Source of the DNA: an uncultured Caulobacterales bacterium
GTDB lineage: Bacteria > Pseudomonadota > Alphaproteobacteria > Caulobacterales > Maricaulaceae
Reading direction: 5' to 3'
Length of the DNA: 34,108 bases
NCBI GenBank assembly: GCA_937923965.1
Contig: CALDTL010000058.1
Location: forward strand, 1 to 34,108
Part shown: positions 8,746-16,503 of the stretch, one piece after another
How the letters are laid out: the number at the start of each line of letters is the position of its first letter
Position numbering within the stretch: the stretch's first letter is position 1
Notes under the pieces: generated by a model
Seen by the model: the letters and a program-made list of their open reading frames with translations, nothing else
Told to the model about the DNA's origin: nothing
The model's database searches: none
Made by a program: the position numbers and the translations under genes

Positions 8746-8766
8746 GCCGCCGGCAAGACCGGCGGC
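8746..8766 (-). terminator. GC-rich stem-loop after the lipoprotein stop, possible weak terminator
   Basis: GCCGCCGG and CCGGCGGC form a perfect 8-bp stem with a 5-nt loop, 5 nt after the stop codon of the lipoprotein gene. The following bases are TCCCCCGAATC, without a proper T-run, so an attenuating or RNA-stabilising role is as likely as true termination. Confidence 0.4.
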
Positions 8767-8771
8767 AGTGA

Positions 8772-11507
8772 TTATTGATCGACCAAAATGGTCCAACCTT
8801 CGTACCAAGTGTCGTCCGCATCCTCGACAGCACCAACGTAGGTCGCCGCATCAAAGAACGGGTCGATAGTAGAGGGATCAGTCGCTGTTGTGGTCGTATC
8901 CGTCGCGCCGGGAACATATTGCTCATCAGAAACTGATGTCGTTCCCGTCGTGACGTTGTTTGCACCGGCTGCGAAAGCTGCAACTGTGGCAGCATCGCCA
9001 TTGTCGTCATCTGTCTCTAGGTTCTCAGCGTTACCAACGACCAGCATCGAGTCGAATGTCACATTACCGGCAGTGGCTTGCACAGCGGTTTCATCGGAGT
9101 CGATATCAACGCCCGCATCTTGGAACCCTGTGATAAGCCCGTTTAAAAAGCTACCAGCTGTGCCTGCGCGGATGACCATGCCCGTGTCGCCCGAGGCACC
9201 ACCAACAAATGTGAAGTTGGAAACAGTTGGATTGGAGCGCGGAAGTAATGTGTTGTTAGAAGAGCGGTTATCGCCTTCGATACCGCGGTCACCCGCGTCA
9301 TCAGATTGATCAACAATGACGAACTGGGCTTTGCCTGTCCAGCCATCTGTCCAATCCATGCTATCATCACCATTACCCGTTAGGACAACGTGTTTGACGT
9401 TGACGGTTCCGCCGAAGAACTCGACGCCATCATCTGCATTGTTGTGAACCTGAATGAAATCAACCTGCGTACCATTACCAACACCTTGGAAAGCAATACC
9501 GTTTAGTTCGTCTTCGTCGTTAATGAGGTTGCCCGCGAAAGAAACGCGCGTGTAGAAAAGGTTGCCGGAGTTATCCGTAGCAGAGTTACCACCAAACAAG
9601 CCTGATGACCCCTCACCCGACTTCTCACAATCAGCCGTCCCGCCAATTGCCGTCGCATCAATACAGTCATTGATAGGCGCACGTCCGTTGATGATCAAAC
9701 CACCCCAAAGCGCACGATCTGTTGCCAGATCAGCTGTGCCGAAAACTTCATCACGCGATGTCATGTTGACTGGAGCAGAGGCCGTTCCGTTTGAACGAAT
9801 TTGCGAACCGCGCGAGATAACAAGGTAATCTTCACCTGACGCACCGAAAATTGTTGTGCCCGCATCAATCGTCAAAATCGCTGTTGTAGCCGCCGCATCA
9901 GGCGCTGCAGCATCGCCGCCGACATCTTCACCAACAAAGACTGCGCCTTCGAGTTGGTAAACAAAGTTACTGTTAAGGCGTGTATTTGATGTAATCGTCC
10001 CAGTTAGGGAACAGATGCTCTTTCCGCCGACAACGTCGCCAGTTGCAAGCGTACCCGTAGGGCATTCTGTTGAGCCCTCAGTAACACCGAATGTCCAACC
10101 CGTGGCCCAATTGCTATCAGCTGTCTCAGTAGGCCCAAACGCGCCAATATAATCAACATCGTCAAACCCGGTTTCCGTTGACAAATCATAAGGCGTAACG
10201 GCGAGCTCTGCAGCACCCGGGAAGAACTCGTCTGAAAGTGAGCTGTTTCCTTCAACGACATTCGCTGAACCGAGAATATAGGCTTCGGTGTCAAATGTTT
10301 CGCCGCTATCGAGATTTTCGATATTGTCAGCATTATCTAGGAATAGTGAGGCATATGTAAGACTTCCATTTTCAGCCCGCGCAATTGATCCGTCGTCGAT
10401 ATCAATCCCTGCGTCCTGGAAACCAGTGATAATACCGTTGACGATATTCCCGTCTGTGCCCGCCCGATTGACAACCCCAGAATCGCCTGCAGCGCCGCCG
10501 AGGAAAGTAAAGTTCGCAATTGTTGGGTTAGAGCGCGGCGTTAGATCATTGTTTGAAGAGCGATTGTCGCCTTCGATACCCCGGTCACCCGCGTCATCAG
10601 CTTGAACAACAAGTACATATTGTGCGCCGCCGACCCAGCCGTCTGTCCAGTCAAGACTGTCATCTCCAATACCTGTCAGAACTAGGTAGTTACACTGAAC
10701 AGATCCGCCGAAAAACTCGACGCCATCATCTGCGTTGTTGTGAACTTGGATGTGATCACATGTTGTCCCAGAGCCTACACCTTGGAATGCGATACCGTTA
10801 AGCTCGTCCTCGTCATTGATGAGGTTACCAGCATATTTTACTTGCATATATTGAAGCGTACCTGAGCTATCTGTTGGGTTATCGCCGCCAAATAAGCCTG
10901 AAGACCCTTCGCCCGATTTCTCGCAAGCAGCTGTTCCGCCTGTCGCATTTGCGTCGATACAGTCATTGATTGGCGCGTTACCGTTAATGACTAAACCACC
11001 CCAAAGCCCGCGATCAGTGTCCGCGACGGTACCTTGGATATCTTCGATTGATGTCATGATAACAGGTTCAGTTGCGGTGCCTGTTGCGTTCAACCGGGAA
11101 CCGCGTGTGACGACGAGATAATCTTCGCCGCTTTTACCAAAAACAGTTGTACCAGCCGGGATTGTTAGAGCAACGCTCGTTCCGCCGTCTTCGCCTACGA
11201 AAACAGGCCCGTCCAGAGCATAGCCGTTCTCAGACGTGAGTGTGAGGTTCTCAGTGATTGTGCCAGTGATTGTACACGCCTCAACAGTACCCGTCGCACC
11301 GTCAATAGTTTCGAGAGTCGTACCCGTTGGACAGGCATCATTCGGCACAAGGTCAAAATCAGCCGCAACAACGGGTGTACTCGTGTCGCCGCCACCAATA
11401 ACGACTGGTGTTGTATCACCCGGCGACGACGTTGTCGCAGAGTCACAAGCCACTAGTGATAAACTAGTGACGGTTGCGAGTAACAACCCGCGTAAAGAAA
11501 TAGACAT
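8772..11507 (-). CDS. Large duplicated beta-helix lipoprotein, probable partner of TonB receptor
   Basis: The 911-residue precursor has a lipoprotein signal (LSLVAC, lipid-anchored C21), so the mature protein is tethered to a membrane, probably at the cell surface. Two long homologous units follow, about residues 59-481 and 482-911. Each begins with CPTGT and contains LTIPAGTT/LTIDAGTT, GLWGGLVING-like, GEGSSGLFGG, NNADDGVEFFGG, DWTDGW and DAGDRGIEGDNRSSNN segments. The rung-like repetition and many Asp, Asn and Gly residues suggest right-handed parallel beta-helices that may bind calcium. Unit 1 carries a cysteine pair (C250, C272) that unit 2 lacks. The protein is very poor in lysine and strongly acidic. 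It lies immediately upstream of the receptor gene on the same strand, so a ligand-capture role for that receptor is likely; the substrate is unknown. Confidence 0.85.
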   Translation of the reverse strand: MSISLRGLLLATVTSLSLVACDSATTSSPGDTTPVVIGGGDTSTPVVAADFDLVPNDACPTGTTLETIDGATGTVEACTITGTITENLTLTSENGYALDGPVFVGEDGGTSVALTIPAGTTVFGKSGEDYLVVTRGSRLNATGTATEPVIMTSIEDIQGTVADTDRGLWGGLVINGNAPINDCIDANATGGTAACEKSGEGSSGLFGGDNPTDSSGTLQYMQVKYAGNLINDEDELNGIAFQGVGSGTTCDHIQVHNNADDGVEFFGGSVQCNYLVLTGIGDDSLDWTDGWVGGAQYVLVVQADDAGDRGIEGDNRSSNNDLTPRSNPTIANFTFLGGAAGDSGVVNRAGTDGNIVNGIITGFQDAGIDIDDGSIARAENGSLTYASLFLDNADNIENLDSGETFDTEAYILGSANVVEGNSSLSDEFFPGAAELAVTPYDLSTETGFDDVDYIGAFGPTETADSNWATGWTFGVTEGSTECPTGTLATGDVVGGKSICSLTGTITSNTRLNSNFVYQLEGAVFVGEDVGGDAAAPDAAATTAILTIDAGTTIFGASGEDYLVISRGSQIRSNGTASAPVNMTSRDEVFGTADLATDRALWGGLIINGRAPINDCIDATAIGGTADCEKSGEGSSGLFGGNSATDNSGNLFYTRVSFAGNLINDEDELNGIAFQGVGNGTQVDFIQVHNNADDGVEFFGGTVNVKHVVLTGNGDDSMDWTDGWTGKAQFVIVDQSDDAGDRGIEGDNRSSNNTLLPRSNPTVSNFTFVGGASGDTGMVIRAGTAGSFLNGLITGFQDAGVDIDSDETAVQATAGNVTFDSMLVVGNAENLETDDDNGDAATVAAFAAGANNVTTGTTSVSDEQYVPGATDTTTTATDPSTIDPFFDAATYVGAVEDADDTWYEGWTILVDQ
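8775..11333 (-). repeat. Tandem internal duplication inside the lipoprotein gene
   Basis: Unit 1 spans 10065-11333 and unit 2 spans 8775-10064, each about 1.27-1.29 kb. The likeness is visible in the DNA as well as the protein, for example around 9280-9300 and 10570-10600, where the GGTCACCCGCGTCATCAG block recurs. This points to a fairly recent duplication or continuing gene conversion between the halves. Confidence 0.8.
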
Positions 11508-11589
11508 ATGAGCCTCACCATTAAAGTTTCTGGTGCAGACATCGGGACGAATCCTGATCTAACCTCGACCGCATTCGAAGCCGCATATG

Positions 11590-11617
11590 CCGATTGTTTG
11601 TGACAGACTCGTAACGT
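11590..11617 (-). promoter_or_regulatory. Pho-box-like operator upstream of the lipoprotein gene
   Basis: Read on the minus strand, CTGTCACAAA occupies 11597-11606, about 90 nt upstream of the lipoprotein ATG. Eleven bases before it lies a weaker unit, ACGTTAC, so the pair resembles the 7+4+7 layout of a PhoB box. The same 10-mer lies at the same strand and distance before the TPR gene. Regulation by phosphate is inferred. Confidence 0.45.
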
Positions 11618-11664
11618 TAAGATTTCATTTTTTTGAAATTTTTATGACGGAATTATTACACTCA

Positions 11665-11695
11665 ATAAAAAAGCGCACCGAATAGCGGCGCGCTT
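11665..11695 (-). terminator. Rho-independent terminator of the TPR gene
   Basis: On the minus strand AAGCGCGCCG and CGGTGCGCTT form a 10-bp stem with one G-U pair and a 5-nt loop, followed directly by TTTT. It starts 39 nt after the TPR gene stop and separates that gene from the lipoprotein-receptor pair, which therefore needs its own promoter. Confidence 0.85.
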
Positions 11696-11733
11696 GATCT
11701 TGACCAAATATATTGAGTCTATTAAGTAAAAGC

Positions 11734-12318
11734 CTAGGTATTCAACTTGAGATTAGCGAGGTTTTCTCGCGGAGCTGCCCAATCAGGTTTGAGGTCGAGT
11801 GCCCGCTGATACGCTTGAGCAGCCTCCCGTGTTTCTCCGTCCTGTTCTAGCGCAAGAGCCAACCCATAAGCCGCAAGCGGTGCGAGCTTTCCGTGATCAT
11901 CACAATCTCTGAATTTCGCCTTCGCGCTTTGCGTGTCATTTTCCATCAAAGCCGCAAATCCATATCCTAAATTTGCGAGATTATTATCTGCTGACAATTT
12001 CGATGCTTTTTTGAAATCATAAGCGGCTTTGTCAAATTTCCCGTTTGAAAATTGTAGCAAACCTCGGCGAGTCAGAATCTCAGACCGCAAATCATAAGAC
12101 GGAATCGAAGCTTGATAGGCTTTTGTACAGGCGCGAATTGACCGGCTGGAGGCAACTTCAGTATCTGCTTCAAGACAGTTCTGTAGATTTTTAACCGCTC
12201 GAGCATCGACTCCCGATAAGCCAGAAGAGACTGAGGCGTCTGAGAAGACCTCATTTGCGTGCGCGGAACCGCTTGCAAGGGCAATTGCAAGGCATGTGGT
12301 GCTTAAAACTGATCTCAT
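11734..12318 (-). CDS. Periplasmic TPR-repeat protein
   Basis: The 194-residue protein has a signal peptide (cleavage likely after SAHA, about residue 21) and at least three tetratricopeptide-like helical pairs. These lie near residues 80-112 (ILTRRGLLQFSNGKFDKAAYDFKKA), 114-146 and 148-182 (AYGLALALEQDGETREAAQAY). TPRs bind protein partners, and here the cell site would be the periplasm. Two N-terminal cysteines (in QNCLEA and RACTKA) may form a disulfide. AGGAGG lies 6 nt before the ATG, an excellent ribosome site. The gene has its own terminator, and its operator resembles that of the lipoprotein gene, so it is probably co-regulated with the uptake pair. Its partner is unknown. Confidence 0.8.
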   Translation of the reverse strand: MRSVLSTTCLAIALASGSAHANEVFSDASVSSGLSGVDARAVKNLQNCLEADTEVASSRSIRACTKAYQASIPSYDLRSEILTRRGLLQFSNGKFDKAAYDFKKASKLSADNNLANLGYGFAALMENDTQSAKAKFRDCDDHGKLAPLAAYGLALALEQDGETREAAQAYQRALDLKPDWAAPRENLANLKLNT

Positions 12319-12403
12319 GGTGACCTCCTATCGAGACATCACCAACGTATTTATAAAGACTGCAAACGCGCGCCGTTGGCTTACGCATCGAGAGCCTAAC
12401 CTC

Positions 12404-12445
12404 TTTTGTGACAGTTCTGTTATATAACTGTCACAAAACTGTCAA
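12404..12445. promoter_or_regulatory. Pho-box-like palindromic operator upstream of the TPR gene
   Basis: A perfect 13-bp inverted repeat, TTTTGTGACAGTT (12404-12416) and AACTGTCACAAAA (12426-12438), has a 9-nt spacer. Within it, on the plus strand, 12417-12434 reads CTGTTATATAACTGTCAC, one mismatch from the enterobacterial Pho box consensus. A third unit, CTGTCAA, follows at the same 11-bp step (12439-12445). On the minus strand TTGACA (12440-12445) and TATAAC could form a promoter for the TPR gene with a short 15-nt spacer. The orientation that matters is not clear. Confidence 0.55.
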
Positions 12446-12600
12446 GAAAAAAAACCGAATGCCAGTGTATGTGCCCAATAAAGGCCGACCCAAACCCACT
12501 GGCTGACGTCCGCTTAGCCCCGATAGTGTTGAAAAACTCTCCACTTGAACGGTTTTGCGGTTTCTGATTCACTCTGTGTTATTGGCACGGAGAATTAGAT

Positions 12601-13989
12601 ATGATGGGTGAACGTCAATCGGGTCAGGACAGTCTGTTTTACGGGTTTAGCCTTGAGTCGCACGTGCCAGATGATCACATTTTGCGGGCAATAGATAAGT
12701 TTGCTGACCTTGGCTTTGTACGTGAACACCTTAAAGATTATTACAGCCATACAGGCCGCCCGTCGATTGATCCTGAACTGATGATTAGAATGTTGCTGGT
12801 TGGCTACTGCTTCGGCATTCGTTCCGAGCGACGTCTGTGCGAGGAAGTTCACCTTAACTTGGCCTATCGTTGGTTCTGTCGCTTGGGGTTGGACGCGCCT
12901 GTTCCAGATCATTCGACACTCTCCAAGAACCGTCATGGCCGTTTCCGTGAGAGTAAATTGCTTCGTGAGTTATTTGAGACAACTGTGCATCGCTGCATTG
13001 AAGAAGGTCTTGTTGGCGGTGATAATTTTGCCGTGGATGCCAGCCGTATTGATGCAAACGCTAATCGCGGCAAAGGGGATCTCAATAACCTTGTTTTGCC
13101 TAAAGCGGTTTTGCATCGCCGTGCGGTCCAGGAGTATATCGCAACATTAGATGACGCTGCCTTTGGCGCGGCCAGTGAGTCAAAATCAAAATATCTCTCG
13201 CCCGTCGATCCCGCGGCGCGTTGGACCCGCACAAACCGCTCTGGCATGGCGGTCTATTCTTACTCTGTGAACTATCTGATCGACTGCGAAGCCTCTGTTA
13301 TCATGGATGTGGAAGGTAGCGGCGCTATACGCCAAGCCGAAGTCAACGTCACACGCGATATGATTGAGCGGGTTGAGGCCACATATAATATGAAGCCCAA
13401 ACGCCTAGCAGCTGATACGGCTTATGGCTCTGCGCCCATGTTGAATTGGCTTGTGGAAGATAAAGATATTGAACCTCATATCCCCGTCTTTGATAAGTCA
13501 GCCCGCAAGGACGGAACCTTTGAGCGAAGTGACTTCACTTATGATGAAGCCGAAGACCGATATATCTGCCCGGCTGGCAAAGATCTAAAACGATACCGCG
13601 TGGCGGGCCGCAGGGCTAAGGCATCAGGTAATGTTCCGAAAGACGGAACCTATCGATACAGAGCGTTGAAAGCTGATTGCGATGCTTGCGCACTAAAACC
13701 CAAGTGTTGTCCGAAGCTACCGGCACGCAAAGTGCCGCGCTCTATTTATGAAAGCTCGCGTGATGTAGCCCGCAACCTGCGCGGCACGGCTGATTATGAA
13801 TTTATGCGCCATGAACGAAAGAAGGTGGAGATGAGCTTCGCTCATCTCAAAGCCATTCTCAAACTTGACCGCTTGCGACTGCGCGGCCCCACCGGGGTCA
13901 ATGATGAGTTTCTCCTCGCCGCAACCGCCCAGAATCTTCGGAAAATGGCCAAGCTTTACATGAATGGACGCAAAATGAGCACCTCTTAA
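12601..13989 (+). CDS. IS1182-family DDE transposase
   Basis: The 462-residue protein has the N-terminal DUF772-type domain (about 15-100, with the SIDPELMIRMLLVGYCFGI block) and a C-terminal DDE domain of the IS4/IS1182 type. The likely catalytic triad is D146 (in FAVDASRID), D272 (in LAADTAYGS) and E410 (in KKVEMSFAHLKAI). A cysteine cluster near residues 360-376 (CDACALKPKCC) could bind zinc, as is common in this family. GGAGAA lies 9 nt upstream of the ATG. The frame is unbroken and fills the element, so it is probably active. IS1182 is the best family guess; a neighbouring IS5-like group is the alternative. Confidence 0.93.
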   Translation: MMGERQSGQDSLFYGFSLESHVPDDHILRAIDKFADLGFVREHLKDYYSHTGRPSIDPELMIRMLLVGYCFGIRSERRLCEEVHLNLAYRWFCRLGLDAPVPDHSTLSKNRHGRFRESKLLRELFETTVHRCIEEGLVGGDNFAVDASRIDANANRGKGDLNNLVLPKAVLHRRAVQEYIATLDDAAFGAASESKSKYLSPVDPAARWTRTNRSGMAVYSYSVNYLIDCEASVIMDVEGSGAIRQAEVNVTRDMIERVEATYNMKPKRLAADTAYGSAPMLNWLVEDKDIEPHIPVFDKSARKDGTFERSDFTYDEAEDRYICPAGKDLKRYRVAGRRAKASGNVPKDGTYRYRALKADCDACALKPKCCPKLPARKVPRSIYESSRDVARNLRGTADYEFMRHERKKVEMSFAHLKAILKLDRLRLRGPTGVNDEFLLAATAQNLRKMAKLYMNGRKMSTS

Positions 13990-14015
13990 GGAACGGGGGC
14001 GCTCGTCCAAATTTA

Positions 14016-14032
14016 CTGAGCTGAATGCTCAG
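14016..14032. other. Small hairpin at the right end of the insertion sequence
   Basis: CTGAGC and GCTCAG form a perfect 6-bp stem with a 5-nt loop 27 nt after the transposase stop. No T-run follows, so it is not a classical terminator; it may limit read-through or help end recognition. Confidence 0.3.
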
Positions 14033-14146
14033 AGTTAAACACGGAGTTTTTCAACACTATCCCCCCAAAGCAGAAATGTAAGTTTGTACTATTTCGACGA
14101 GGTTGCGAGCCGCTCGGCTAATCTTCGCTTACTTGCAAAACAATGC

Positions 14147-15304
14147 CTAAGCACCTTCGCAGTAAGCAGTCCAATCTTCCATAAGACGCCTTCTCTTTTC
14201 CAAGGCACTACGCCTCCTGTAAGCTTGCTCTACTTTGTTCCCAATTTTATGTGACAAAGCCGCCTCAGCAATTTCACGCGGATGGCTTGTATGGTCGCCA
14301 CACCAGTCTCGAAATGAGGATCTAAACCCGTGCACGGTAGCGTTCTCGACCCCCATCCGGCGCATGAGCATATTCATTGACATATTACTCAAAGGGCGCC
14401 CTGGTTTAGCTCCTGGGAAAACGTATTCCGAGGATTTAAATAAGTGTGCCTGCCTGAGGACGGCTAGCACTGTACCCGTTAATGGAATTGTGTGTTCCAA
14501 CTTGTTTTTCATTCGTTCTGCAGGGACTGTCCAAAGCTTATTTTCCAAATCGAGTTCAGACCACGTAGCCTCTAAAGTCTCGCTGGTCCTCGTGGCTGTG
14601 TGAATGGCAAACTGTAATGCCAGCGCCGACATACCTTGCTCTTTTTTCAAGCTCAAAAAGAACTCAGGTATTTTCTCATAAGGCATTGCAGCAAAATTGC
14701 GCTTTTTCAATTTATCCCGTTTTGGCAAAAGGTCTTTGAGATGCCCCTTCCAACGAGCAGGGTTTTCACCTTCACGCCATTTGTGCGCAGCGGCATAATC
14801 TAAAATTCTTTCTATGCGGGACCTTAAGCGTCTCGCCGTCTCCTCTTTCTCCTGCCAAATAGGCTTTAGAACCTTGAGTACATCATCCGTGTCAATATTG
14901 CTCACCGGAATGTTCCGGATGGGTTTACAATAATGCGAAATTGTTCGTATCCATTGTTGTCGATGTTTCTCATTAGTCCAATCTGCTTGCAGTGTTTCAA
15001 CAAGGTGATCAGCCGCTTCACCAAATGATTTCACGACGCGCTTTTTACTCTCATTTATAGGATCTTGACCATCCGCAATCAGCTCGCGAGCAAGCTGCGC
15101 TTTTTCTCGGGCTTTAGCTAGGGACACATCCGGAAAACCTCCCAGGCCCATCTCTCGGCGACGGTGGTTCCTGTTCCACATATAGACCCATGACTTACGT
15201 CCTGTTTTTTTGACAAGTAGATATAAGCCTTTACCATCACTGTGCCTGCCAGGTGATTTAACGCTCATCACCTTACGAGTTGAAAGTTTGTGAAAGCCGG
15301 CCAA
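14147..15304 (-). CDS. P4-type tyrosine recombinase / integrase
   Basis: The 385-residue protein is a site-specific recombinase of the DUF4102 (P4/CP4-57) type. The arm-binding domain covers about 1-90 (SVKSPGRHSDGKGLYLLV), the SAM-like core-binding domain about 95-185 and the catalytic domain about 200-375. Catalytic residues are R239, H325, R328, H352 and nucleophile Y362. The start chosen is TTG at 15302-15304, because AGGAGAG lies 6 nt upstream and the protein then begins like its relatives. A longer frame begins at ATG 15379, but it has no ribosome site and would translate through the direct repeats at 15340-15375. The gene points away from the exopolysaccharide locus, so the attachment site probably lies just upstream, near 15.3-15.5 kb. 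Confidence 0.92.
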   Translation of the reverse strand: MAGFHKLSTRKVMSVKSPGRHSDGKGLYLLVKKTGRKSWVYMWNRNHRRREMGLGGFPDVSLAKAREKAQLARELIADGQDPINESKKRVVKSFGEAADHLVETLQADWTNEKHRQQWIRTISHYCKPIRNIPVSNIDTDDVLKVLKPIWQEKEETARRLRSRIERILDYAAAHKWREGENPARWKGHLKDLLPKRDKLKKRNFAAMPYEKIPEFFLSLKKEQGMSALALQFAIHTATRTSETLEATWSELDLENKLWTVPAERMKNKLEHTIPLTGTVLAVLRQAHLFKSSEYVFPGAKPGRPLSNMSMNMLMRRMGVENATVHGFRSSFRDWCGDHTSHPREIAEAALSHKIGNKVEQAYRRRSALEKRRRLMEDWTAYCEGA

Positions 15305-15339
15305 AAGTCTCTCCTGCAACAGAGGGAATCGAACTAGCG

Positions 15340-15375
15340 TTCCCACTTCTATCCCTACTTTTGTTCCTACTTTGT
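15340..15375. repeat. Three 12-bp tandem repeats upstream of integrase, probable arm-type sites
   Basis: Three contiguous 12-bp units lie at 15340-15351, 15352-15363 and 15364-15375. Eight positions are identical in all units, with the pattern T(T/C)CC(C/T)ACTT. Short direct repeats next to an integrase gene are typical arm-type binding sites that shape the recombination complex. Their place, just before the integrase start, fits an attachment region at the element's right end. Confidence 0.6.
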
Positions 15376-15768
15376 GCATGAGATTTAGTAAATACGTATA
15401 AAAGCCAATAAGAGATAAAATCTACCAACCAATTGATTTTATTCAATATATAGCACTCAATGAAACGCTATGAAATTATAGTTCGAAATTGGGTGGTACC
15501 TCCAAAGTTGTCGGACATTCAGAACTGTCAAGCTCGGTCTAAAATGACTCTGAAACGCTTATCCTTCCAGTTTGCCGCAAGACACAGCGACACCTCATCG
15601 AAAATGTCCTTCATATGTGCAGCCCGATTGACTGGCCGAATTGGGCCAAATTTCACGAGACATAGACTAAATAACCGTCTAATAAAGGATGAACCCACTG
15701 CGTTTACCCACGAAAAAAGGGCTATGACGCCAAAAGACTCCCGCAAGGCGCGGCATGGAGTGTGATGA
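15376..15768. other. Intergenic region between integrase and exopolysaccharide operon
   Basis: The first 110 bases are strongly A+T-rich and should hold the integrase promoter. The rest has overlapping short frames on both strands without ribosome sites or recognisable protein features. No tRNA gene or clear direct repeat marking an attachment core was found. The promoter of the sulfotransferase operon must lie here or be read through. Confidence 0.4.
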
Positions 15769-16482
15769 ATGGAGACAATCGACGTTCGACCTGCCGTAAT
15801 CGGCACGATCGAGGCCCTAGGCATAGGTCGCCTTTATCACAATTTTTGGTGGGATAGAGTCAGCCGGCGACAAACGCCATGGACGGATTGGTCCCGGAAA
15901 AATCGTGTTGTTTTTATCCACGTTCCAAAGAACGCTGGCACAAGCCTTTATGAAACCTTTGGAATGGATATTCCGGATAATACACATTGTCCCGTGACTG
16001 GGTATCTCGCCTCCGATGCTGCGTGCTACCATGACTCCTATTCCTTTGGATTTGTCCGCAATCCCTGGGATAGAATAGTCTCGGCATTTCATTATTTGAA
16101 GCACAAACCCATAAGCCAAGATGACAAGCGTTGGGCATCGCTAACCCTTGCCCCGTTCAAGACATTTGAAGACTTTATGATGGAGATGGAACGTCCCAGT
16201 TTTCGTAATCGCGTCGTCGGCTGGCGGCATTTCAAACCGCAATGGCATTTCCTCACTGACTGGTCCGGGCGCAATGCCGTTGACTATATTGGACGCTTCG
16301 AAACCTTAGCCGAGGACGTGGACATTATCGGGAAAGCCATCGGGATCACGCCGCAACTCACACTCAAAAACAGCACGGAACGGCAACCTTATTCCAATTA
16401 TTTCACGCCCGAAAGCCGGCGGCTAGTCGCCAGAATTTATGCCAAAGACATCGAGCGATATAAATACGCTTGGCACAGTTAA
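15769..16482 (+). CDS. PAPS-dependent sulfotransferase (Sulfotransfer_2 type)
   Basis: The 237-residue protein should move sulfate from PAPS to a sugar hydroxyl. The 5'-phosphosulfate loop is HVPKNAGTS (residues 51-59, K54), preceded by a beta strand (RVVFI). The 3'-phosphate motif is VRNPWDRIVSAF (96-107, with R97 and S105). Both are textbook for the carbohydrate sulfotransferase family 2, and the length is typical. GGAG lies 11 nt upstream of the ATG. It is the first gene of the plus-strand operon that meets the polysaccharide assembly operon tail to tail, so the secreted polymer is probably sulfated. The acceptor is not readable from sequence, and no PAPS-synthesis genes are nearby. Confidence 0.88.
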   Translation: METIDVRPAVIGTIEALGIGRLYHNFWWDRVSRRQTPWTDWSRKNRVVFIHVPKNAGTSLYETFGMDIPDNTHCPVTGYLASDAACYHDSYSFGFVRNPWDRIVSAFHYLKHKPISQDDKRWASLTLAPFKTFEDFMMEMERPSFRNRVVGWRHFKPQWHFLTDWSGRNAVDYIGRFETLAEDVDIIGKAIGITPQLTLKNSTERQPYSNYFTPESRRLVARIYAKDIERYKYAWHS

Positions 16483-16503
16483 AACCAAACAGGGGCACGC
16501 AAA

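Larger units (their letters stand above)
12522..14061 (+). mobile_element. Intact IS1182-type insertion sequence
   Basis: The element is 1540 bp long with perfect 18-bp terminal inverted repeats, GATAGTGTTGAAAAACTC at 12522-12539 and its complement at 14044-14061. It is flanked by CCCC at 12518-12521 and CCCC at 14062-14065, a likely 4-bp target duplication. It carries one full-length transposase gene. Perfect ends and an intact gene suggest recent insertion. It sits between the TPR gene's operator and the 3' end of the integrase. Confidence 0.92.

Noticed and set aside
12404-12438. CRP/FNR-type site from TGTGA and TCACA
   Set aside because: The two half-sites are 19 nt apart in place of 6, so the Pho-box-like reading fits better.
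15305-15345. Sequence GAGGGAATCGAACT resembling the T-arm end of a tRNA (minus strand), a possible attachment core
   Set aside because: The other half of the T-stem does not pair, and no CCA end or acceptor stem fits. No second copy was found in the window.
15460-15824. Overlapping open frames on both strands before the sulfotransferase gene
   Set aside because: Neither has a ribosome site or recognisable features, and they exclude one another.
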